DNA of 64,000 nucleotides from Macrothele yani (taxonomy: Eukaryota; Arthropoda; Arachnida; Araneae; Macrothelidae), in assembly GCA_039090855.1 (NCBI GenBank), contig CM077010.1:51354905-51418904 (forward strand), written 5' to 3'. Positions 55,843 to 64,000 of this stretch are shown one piece after another. The notes under the pieces were generated by a model, which had not been told where the DNA came from, ran no database searches, and was given only the letters and a program-made list of their open reading frames with translations. Each line of letters opens with the position of its first letter. The first letter of the stretch is position 1. The position numbers and the translations under genes were made by a program.

Positions 55843-56115
55843 CGCTGCCTTGGCCAGGTACATTCCAGCTGCCGGAGACTGAGGGCCAAGATTTAAGTTG
55901 TGGAGTCATTTTGGAGGGGTTTGGCCATAACTCACCACGCTGGCCAAGCGGGTTGGTGAGTATGGTATAGCACTTCCTCTAATCCATATGGTATAGTTAT
56001 ACCGCTATTGGCGGTCGTCAGAGCCCCTTTAGTGGGAACCGGATGCACCACGAGAAGGCGGGGTTGACATTTGTCAAGGAGAGGCTGTGATGTTACGCAT
56101 CACCTGACCTTACAT

Positions 56116-58492
56116 CCCATAGTGTATATACGTATATATATCTATATATGTATATTTTTTTACTACTATTCCTACATATATAGAAGTAATTGTTATTTTA
56201 ATATTTAAATTACTAAGAAATAATCACTATATACTCCATGTACACTGTACAGTAATTACTTCTTCAAACACTTCAAGAACAAACTTTCTCCAGCTAAACG
56301 GGAAGGGGGACGGGAGATTTTTCAGGGTGTGGGAGTTGGTTTCGGCAGGCCTGAAATTCTTTTCTATTAAATTGGATTCAACACACTCCCTGATCCTGGA
56401 GCGTGATTCCCTGGCTATAAGGTATGACTAGCCTATTTATTATATTTTGAAGAACGACATTCGTCTTATTGCGTACGCCTTTTAGCAAAGTAAAATATAA
56501 TACTTGAACAAATATTTTAAAAAATATAATTAGAGAAATATCTGTAGCATAAAAAAAAACAAACTTTTTTTTTCATTATATCCTGAATTTATTAACTTTT
56601 GGCTCGGTAACATAAAATGTCCCCAGGGGTAATGATGGTGGTTTGTATGCCTGAAAGAAACATCGATCAGACAACCTAACAAGTCCAAAAGGCGTGTGTA
56701 AGACCAGATGCAATACTGTGAGTAGAAAGGATTTCCCGATGGAAAAAAAAAGTCTGCATAAGAATTCAAATTTCTCGCTTTCCGTCTATCAGTTTCTCTG
56801 AGTGATCGTACTCAGAAATCGCTTCTAACTGCCACATCGAAAAAAGTCTGTGTAAACGACCCTTGGCTGTTAACAGTGCAGATGTAAGTTTTTCTGTCAG
56901 ACAGAAAGATAGACAAACTGAAGAATAGAAAGACGAACGGAGGGATTTCTGAAATCTTAGAGTTCATCCAGTAAATCATTTCGAAGTGAAAACACCGTTC
57001 TTGCAGAAGAGAGTGCCTGACAGATACTGTATGCTTTTTCTGTAGGCCTATACATGTGACTAAAATGTTCAGAACATGTGACTAAAATGTTCAGAACCCG
57101 GTCTTAGGCGACAAAAGCACTGTTCTAGCAGGAAAGAGTAACTGACAGAAAGACACCCAAATTGCATGCTTTCATGCGTACAATCTACATTTAACTAAAA
57201 GTGTAGAATGCGACATTTTGTTTTATGCGATAAATTGACGCGACATAATTGTTGACGATTACATATTCGCTCCCTTATCCAAGCCTGCAAAGGTTGTTTC
57301 TGGTAATCGTCGAAATTGATACTCCACCTTTTGGAATTTAAAATTCCTGTAGTTCTATCAGATGTGCAGTCCTCTCGAATTTGATAAAAAATATCTGCTT
57401 TGTTCTTGATACTAAACATTATGTTTTAATGAGATCCTTCACGAACAGTGGTTATCAGTTTTTTTTTTTTGCAGAACGAGACATATATCAAGGGGCATTT
57501 TGTTTTTCTTGTCACCCATGTCATTATATCAGTATAATGGTATTATTCTTAACACAATACCTTTGTTCTGGTCATGATATCAATGTGATACTCGAAGACA
57601 ATAAATAGGTGTATCTCAGACCAATGTCCAAGAAATTTAACTGTATGCAAAACGGTAGGGGGTGGGGCATCATTGCTTGTAAATTCTCCCCTGCGATAGC
57701 ATGTTATCGCAGCTCGAAAGATAATCTCAGAATTAAGTTTGGAAATGCTCGTCGAAACTCTAGAATCAGTACATGCTATCGCACGGTAGAATCCGAGCCG
57801 TTTTGCTACATAAGCTCTGTTTATATCAGATAGCACTCACGCTGATCCTTTTACTCTCACTCTCCATAATATTCTTATTTCTTCAGTATTTCTACGCGAG
57901 TCCTGCTTCATTTCAAGCAGATAATCTTTCAAACGTCGATGTTTACTAGAGCGACTCAAAGCTTTAAGAACTATTTCCTTTTATAATTCACATTCAGCTT
58001 TACTTTCGTTATAGTGTGATCTATTTTCAAACGAAATGCTCGCCAAGTCATTTCCAGCTTCAATATCTTCATTTGTTTCCCTCGCCACCTTATTAATATT
58101 TAGCATTTCAAATACATCAATTTCTTTATTTATTGGAAAATTTAAATTTTAATAAACCGAGTGGTTATAAAATAAGTATCCTTATTCTCGAGTCTGTAGA
58201 AGAGCAAGAAATGGAGATGTCGCGTCGAAACTTGGTAGGTAGCTTATGAGGGAGTGGGAAAGCGATTTAACGGGGGGAAATAGTTCGAAATTACGCCGCT
58301 AGGGAAACAATGGTGCTACAAAAGCAATAAAGAAAAAGAAGATACGCGTGAGTTTACTGTTAATGCTTCAGGACAACGTCCATAATTTATTCTCCTGTGA
58401 CCGACTGTAAGCTTTGCTAAATTGTAAAAGCTGCTTAGGGAAGTAATGTGCTGTTCAGTGAGAAAATTTTTAACTAAGGAATAACAAAATTT
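56116..58492. other. No gene seen; AT-rich
   Basis: Short frames only. A 22-bp direct duplication CATGTGACTAAAATGTTCAG lies at about 57050-57092. Confidence 0.5.
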
Positions 58493-58720
58493 GCCGCCCC
58501 GGTGGCGCAGTGGTCTAAGGCGTTGGCCTCTGATCATTCGTCCGTAAGGGGTCCGGGTTCGAATCCCGGTCAGGCATGGATGTTGTGTTTGTCTTACGGC
58601 ACTGGCTCTCTACCTTCCCTGGAACTAGTGACCCTAAATTAGGGACGGGCGACTGCTTATAGCCCATTGAGTTGCTCACGGTGGTAGTCAAACCTCCAAT
58701 AAAAAAAAAAAAAAAAAAAA
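58493..58720 (+). mobile_element. SINE family A copy
   Basis: Nearly identical to the 8145 copy: complete head and body, A20 tail. The duplication is not clear because both flanks are A/T-rich (AAAATT). Confidence 0.92.
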
Positions 58721-58744
58721 TTACATAGGAGCACAAACTCAAAA

Positions 58745-59015
58745 GGAAGATTATTTAGAGATATATGTCACAAGAGCCTCAAGTGTCAATGCGCTGATCA
58801 TACAGCTAGAACTGGCCACCATTTTAAAAACTGGACTAAATATCAAGGGAGAGGAAAAGGTCCAGGAGAATACCCTGTGGGAGATGGGTAGATGAAATTT
58901 GAAAGTATGCTGGAGTGATATGGAAGAGAATTGCTCAAGAGATAGTTTTGGAAGAGACTTGGGTAAATCTTCGTCCAGCAATGCGCGCGCATTCAGAATG
59001 GTTGGTGATGGTGAT
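58745..59015 (+). mobile_element. RTE-type LINE 3' fragment
   Basis: The plus strand reads CGRWVDEI*KYAGVIWKRIA, matching WVDEIRKYAGVTWRRLA of the full copy, then a short GGTGATGGTGAT tail. Confidence 0.8.
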
Positions 59016-59050
59016 TTTAATAAAGAATTTGTTATAAGACCATGCAGCGC

Positions 59051-59160
59051 TACTGGTGTATATATATGTTACCGGCAATGTGTGAAAAAAAAGCGTTGTG
59101 CAGAATGTCTAGGAAATCTATAGAATGTGTGACTTTTTTAGGCAAAGCATGAAATATTTG
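59051..59160 (+). repeat. Dispersed repeat, also inverted at 62935-63025
   Basis: TATGTTACCGGCAATGTGTG and GCAGAATGTCTAGGAAATCT here match, in reverse complement, TATGTTACCGACAATGTCTG and CAGAATGTATAGGAAATCTG at about 62945-63018. The element type is unknown. Confidence 0.65.
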
Positions 59161-59198
59161 TTATTTTTATATTATATGTACCTTTCCTACGCATTTTA

Positions 59199-60292
59199 TA
59201 CGCAGTCGAGTCACATTATTGTGACCCGCCTAATATCCAGAGTAACCGCCGTGTGCAGCGCGGACAGCAGCTGGACGGGCTTGGAGTGACTCAATAAGGT
59301 GCTGGAAGGTGTTCACAGGTATGAGGAATCTGGGGAATTAGGGGCCCAAGGAAGTACTTTGAAGTCTTCATCGTGCTCTTCCAACCACTCTCTGTGTGAC
59401 ACGTCTCATTGTCGTTCTGGAAGATCCCATCCGTCCCAGGGAATACAATCAGCATGCATGGGTGTACGTGGTCTGCAAGGATGGATTCATAACGAATTCG
59501 GTCCATAGTGCCTTCCACAAGTAAGAGTGAACCCAGAGAATGCCACAAAAACATTCCCCATACCATAACGCTGCCCCCACCAGCTTATGTTCTGCCAGCA
59601 ATGGTTGAAGAGTGTTTGTTCTCCGATGTTTCTCGCCTTATACGCCAATCTCCATCGGTTCGATGAAGCAGAAAACGTGACTAATCGGAAAAGGCAATCC
59701 TTTGCCAACCAGCGGAGGTCCCATTCCGATACTGCCGTGCAAATGTAAGTCTTTTCTGCCGATGCACCTTCGTTAGCATAGGTGCAGTGGCCATCCGGCA
59801 GCGTCGGAGCTCCGTACGCAGCAGGGTTCGCTAAACTGTCGTTTTAGACACACTTCCTGTAGTCCCCTGGTTCATTCGGCCAGTGAGTTGCTCTGCTGTA
59901 GCGTGTCGATCGGGCCTCGTGCACCTTCGAAGCCGACGTTCACCTCTCACATCAATGGCACGTGGTGCTCCGCAGTTTTCACGTCGCTTTTTCGCAATGG
60001 TGCCACTTCTGCAGTCACGATGCAGTTTAACCACAGCAGCACGCGAACAGTTCACAAACTGCTCTGTTTCAGAAATACTGCCACCCTTGGCCTGAAAGCC
60101 GATAATCATCCCTTTTTGAAAATCTGATAAATCGCTCCTTTTGTCCATGACAGCAACGAGTGATATGTTTTCAGAATGCCTACAGCACACCTTATATACC
60201 CTCTAAGCCAGCTCACGACACTTGCCTTCTTTCATTGGCTACGCGCTGTTGACGTCAAAAGTAGGAGGTGGTCACAATAATGTAACTCTGTA
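59199..60292 (-). mobile_element. Tc1-like transposon
   Basis: Inverted repeats built on TCACATTATTGTGACC (left) and its match GTTACATTATTGTGACC (right, reverse complement), with TA at the tips. Confidence 0.87.
59291..60148 (-). pseudogene. Tc1-like transposase with nonsense decay
   Basis: ATG 60146-60148 begins MDKRSDLSDFQKGMIIGFQA (HTH). One frame runs to 59291 with stops at TAG 59831-59833, TAG 59681-59683 and TAA 59585-59587. The middle one turns FSDESRF into FSD*SRF. GGGSVMVWGMFLWHSLG and FQNDNETCHT (second Asp) are clear. The C-terminal SPDLNP motif has decayed to PQIPHTCEHL. Confidence 0.87.
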
Positions 60293-60299
60293 TTATTTT

Positions 60300-60800
60300 T
60301 TCCAGTTGTTCCTCAGTCTGTATATTTTGTATAACATCTTGGTGTAAGGTAGAAGTTGTGAGAGCCAGTTTAGCTTTGGAACCAAGCAGAGCTTCATATG
60401 GTGTTCTCTCTTAATCCCAAAATGAAAGGCTCTGTTCTTCATAAGTTGGACGAAACGTAGTCCGTCACTCCGTCGGCCAGTTTTTTCATCTTGCATCCAT
60501 GCATGTACACAGCATGTATATTCAATATCCTGGTTAGCTCTTTCGACACTACCATGGGTTTGTGAGTGCGAGACTTGCCATGAACGATCTTCAAAGTCAA
60601 CCAGTACTACTTCAGACTGTTCACTATATTATTGGCCAATTTCCTGCCGTTGTCGAAATGTAGAATTGACGGTGCTCCAAGCAACGTAAATATGCCCACG
60701 ACGTTGTACGCTACTTCTTCCGCTGTCTTTGATGTCAGTGAAAAAAAAAAAAAAAAAAAAAAAAAAAAGAATAACAATCTTTTTGCCAAGTGAAAAAGCA
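60300..60800 (-). pseudogene. Integrase core fragment (Ginger/KRBA2-like)
   Basis: The minus strand reads SKTAEEVAYNVVGIFTLLGA, then PSILHFDNGRKLANNIVNSL (integrase second Asp in 'SDNG' context). A stop and a shift follow, then SHSQTHGSVERANQDIEY (Glu in SVERANQ) and SDGLRFVQLMKNRAFHFGIK. This is a DDE integrase of the kind found in Ginger-type DNA transposons and some gypsy-like elements and domesticated in KRBA2-like genes. Only the C-terminal half is present; a poly(A/T) of about 28 interrupts its upstream side. Confidence 0.65.
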
Positions 60801-60879
60801 AAACAAAAAAGAAACGTCATAGGCGGCGCTTAACGCGAGCGCTGAAAGTCACGTGCCTCCCCATGTGAAAAAAAACAAG

Positions 60880-62840
60880 AAAGATGACACCGAATTTTCG
60901 GGTATAATAAGCACGTCTTTTGAATCCGTTCTGACGCAAATTAAATTTATCAAAGCTATTCAAAGTCAATGGAACCGGTATGGAAAACAATAGTATCTGA
61001 CGGAAGAAAGAAGTTTTTCAATAGGGTTTTTAATCCCTCAGATATTGTTGTAAACGGAATCGTGAGCTTACTCCCTCTGGTTGCAGACTTGTGCGTTAAG
61101 TAAAGCATGAATTTATATGAGGAACATTTCACATCAGAAACGCTCTCCAACACAGAAAGAAGTTTTTAAATCGGACTCTTAGAAACAGAGATATTGTCAA
61201 AAATAAGATGTGCTTTACGCCCCCTGGTGGGAAAACCATGCATTATTTTGGGAAGAAAGTATTCTCAAAAGGTTTATCCATATGAGCGATATCAGTCCAA
61301 GAAAAAAATTTAGTCGAGTCTTCAGGATCCCAGATTTTGGTACAAATACATCACAAGCAGATATTAACACTTATGCCCCCTGGTGGCCAAACCATTCTTT
61401 ACCAAACATTAGAAATTATGTGAAACATATTTTTCATTAGGTCTCGTATGTATGCGATACAGGAAGAATTTTTCAAATCGGAGTTTTAGGAGCAGAAATA
61501 ACGCAGAAAACTTAATTTACCTTAAATCGGAGTTTTAGGAGCAGAAATAACGCAGAAAACTTAATTTACCTTCGTGCCCCCTAGCGGAAAATCTATGATT
61601 TACTTGAAAATTTTGAATTTATAGGGAAAACATTTTGCATCGGAAACACTATCCAACAGTGAAGGAATTTTTCAAATCGGACTCTTAGAAGTAGAGATAT
61701 TGACATAAAATCAAATATATATATCCAAGCCCCCTGGCGTAGAAACCATGCATTACTTCAAGAAGAAAATGTCCCTAAAAGGTTTGTCGACATGAGTAGT
61801 ATCGGTCAACAAACGACTTTTTTTTCAATCGAGATTTTAGGAGCTCATATTTTGCTGCAAATACAACAGAAACGGAAATTGAGACTTACGCCACCTGGTG
61901 GCCAAACAATTTTTTACAAAAATTAGAAATTACGTGCAAAGGATTTCCCATCAGGAGCTGTATCCGGTGCAGAAAGAATTTTTCAAATCGGAGATTTAGA
62001 AGCAGAGATATAAGGGGGAAGCAATTTACCTTTACGCTTCCTAGCGGAAAGTCTATGAATGACTTGAAAATTTTGAAATTATATGAAAAACATGTCACAC
62101 TGGAAATACTGTCCAACAAAGAAGGAATTTTTCAAATCGGACTCCTAGAAGTAAAGATATTGACAAAAATAAGATATATATCTACGCCCCCTGGCGGAAA
62201 AACTGTAGCATATTTTAAGAGGAAAATATTCCGAAAAGGTTTATCGATGGGAGCGGCATCAGTCCACGAAAGAATTTTTTCAATCGAGATTTTAGAAGCT
62301 CAGATTTTATGGTAAATACATCAGAAGCAAAAATTAACACTTACGCTCCCCTGGTGGCCAAAGTATTATTTACCAACAATTTGAAATTATAGGCAAAAGA
62401 TTTTTCATCAGGTGTATCCGCTGAAGAAAATATTTTTCAAATCGGAGCTTTAGAAGAGAGTTATCGGGGAAAATGTAATTTACTTTTACGCTCCCTAGCG
62501 GAAAATCTATGCGTAATTTGAAAAAATAATTATATCTAAAATACTCTTCGACATAAGTGGAATCGAAAGATAAAAGAATTTTTTCAATCGGATATTTAGA
62601 AGTAAATATGTGGAATAAAATGTATTTTTGAATTCGACATCATCTGCATTTACGCCCTCTAGCGGCGAAATTGTACATCGTAAAAAAAAAAACGAAATGA
62701 AGGATCACCATTCTCATATTTCTAGCTTCCCAATACCAAAAGAATTTTTAAATCGGACTAATAGTTCCAGAGATATCGTGGGTACAGACGGACAAACCGG
62801 TAATATAAGCACGATCTTTTTTTACAAAAGACGTGCTAAA
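60880..62840 (+). mobile_element. Family Z, copy 3
   Basis: Inverted relative to 28800-31090: starts AACAAGAAAGATGACACCGA then ATTTTCGGGT, has about ten diverged units with ACGCCCCCTGGTGG or CCCCTAGCGGAAA, and ends GTACAGACGGACAAACCGGT then AAGCACGATCTTTTTTTACA. A 50-bp duplication (CGGAGTTTTAGGAGCAGAAA block, 61480-61572) lies inside. Confidence 0.62.
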
Positions 62841-63025
62841 AAAGTCACTGACGGAGTATTTTATACTTTGCCGATTTGCCTTTTGGCATTGCATACAATC
62901 CCTAGGAAATGTGTGAAATGTTAAGCGTTTCATACTTTGACGCCCCATTTTTGGCATTCAACAGATTTCCTATACATTCTGTGCAATGCCTAATTTCAGA
63001 CATTGTCGGTAACATATACAGTATA

Positions 63026-64000
63026 AATAATAGGTAATCTTCCCTTATTTTATATTTTTTTCTCAGAGTGGAACAACTGCATTCAGGGTCGGTTTCAGAG
63101 TGCTTGGCGACTTAGGTAAGCCATCAGCCTTACGCCCCTCCCCTCCCCAATTGTTATTCATTTGTGTACCTAAACATATTTCATTTATTCAATAATTTCG
63201 AGATGCAGAAATTCAGTGTAAAGAAACAGATGGAAACTGCGTCTATTTACTTATACCGGTCCAATGTAAATTTGTTTTAAATTAACATTTCCTTTTGCGT
63301 GCTTTATTGCTCGCCAAATTACCAACAAATGTCCAAATCGAAGCTTCGCGCAATTTCTTGTTCGATCGATAACGTAACAAGAATCTTTCCTAGATCCCCG
63401 ATAGACCAAAAAATCGAGAGAATACCCTGGTACTCTTTGTAGGTATGCTATGCTTCTCTCGCGCATAAGATCAATGTGGGTGTGAAATAAAACAAGTGAT
63501 TCGACAGTATATACATTTACTTACGTCAACACACTGCATTTAGTCGCGTCACTCACTACAACACCGATATACAGTCCGGTACATACTAAGTGGAATTAAA
63601 CCATAACAATGAACAAGTTTACTAATTCCTGGCACTGAGTGGTACTTGGGCAGGTGGATTAATGAATATTGTCGTGAAACCAATGAAAGAAGATATGTGA
63701 GTCATAAAAGTAAATATTTGCTAAACTGTAGTGGGGACAATAGTATTAGTACTGTTAAGTTTTTTAAAAACAATATTTATTATTACATGTCATTCAGATT
63801 TAGACAAACGTAAGAAACGAACCTAACGCCGATGAAATGTGATGTAGGTACGAAGTCCATCTGCGCATGCGCAAGCTAAAAGCTGACCTCAATATGGAAA
63901 GGAAAGTTGAATTGCAAGTGTGTTAGTGAGTGGGTACTGGTAGTTTTTTGTCTAAAATATCTACAGATTGCGCCCCATCGTGTTATACATCATGTTAAAG
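63026..64000. other. No gene seen
   Basis: Right edge of the window. Short frames only; a 71-codon minus-strand frame (63251-63466) has no recognised motif. Confidence 0.5.

Larger units (their letters stand above)
52861..56115 (-). mobile_element. RTE-type LINE, near full length
   Basis: The 3' end is a (GAT)n tail (as ATCATC at 52861-52879), 9 bp beside the Tc1 end. The coding region contains an APE-type endonuclease then a reverse transcriptase, about 3 kb in total, normal for the RTE clade. Upstream are four 23-bp tandem units (55751-55842) and a GC-richer leader to about 56115. Truncated relatives are at 10515, 20867, 28106 and 58745. Confidence 0.88.

Overview
This is animal, most likely invertebrate, nuclear DNA made almost entirely of dead mobile elements. 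I found no host gene, rRNA gene, CRISPR array or bacterial-type operon. Tc1/mariner/pogo transposases, an RTE-type LINE, Penelope-like elements (PLEs) with GIY-YIG endonuclease, tRNA-derived poly(A) SINEs, a solo LTR and Helitron/'pearl'-like tandem-repeat elements suggest an arthropod or another repeat-rich invertebrate. I cannot name the species. All coding sequence seen carries nonsense codons, frameshifts or deletions.

Left third (1-25.9 kb). A PLE copy (322-3293) holds a Tc1 element (401-1607) and a terminal-inverted-repeat element with 6-bp target duplications (2074-3038). A Tc1 element follows (3713-4902). Next is a four-level nest at 4918-10513: a Tc1-like element interrupted by another Tc1 (5257-6805) and by a mariner-like element (7246-9938), which holds a solo LTR (7269-9252), which holds a SINE (8145-8376). 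A mariner (11216-12493), tRNA-bearing repeats, SINEs, LINE scraps and three copies of a hairpin-ended repeat (family X, 17-20 kb) follow. Three mariner-like pseudogenes lie at 21.3-25.9 kb; part of one has been amplified into a 96-bp minisatellite.

Middle (26-47 kb). There is a 38-bp minisatellite between inverted repeats (26.1-26.9 kb), a long 'pearl'-like element (family Z, 28.8-31.1 kb), a palindromic MITE, a second and longer copy of the 6-bp-TSD element (33191-34686), and a Tc1 element (35826-37219) holding a 152-bp insertion with a hammerhead-ribozyme-like core. A PLE GIY-YIG fragment, more SINEs, a Helitron with recognisable termini (44080-44970) and a mariner pseudogene follow.

Right third (47-64 kb). 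A pogo/Tigger-like remnant (47795-51208) has one end expanded into about eight 120-bp tandem copies, with a Tc1 element inside the first copy. Then come another Tc1 (51622-52852), a near full-length RTE LINE on the minus strand (52861 to about 56115), a Tc1 (59199-60292), a degraded integrase and a third family-Z element (60.9-62.8 kb).

These pieces form no joint pathway. Their relationship is the order of insertion, which can be read from target duplications and interrupted reading frames. The least familiar items are the transposase-derived minisatellite, the hammerhead-like cores on PLE tails, the 6-bp-TSD element pair, and families X and Z, which share one architecture.
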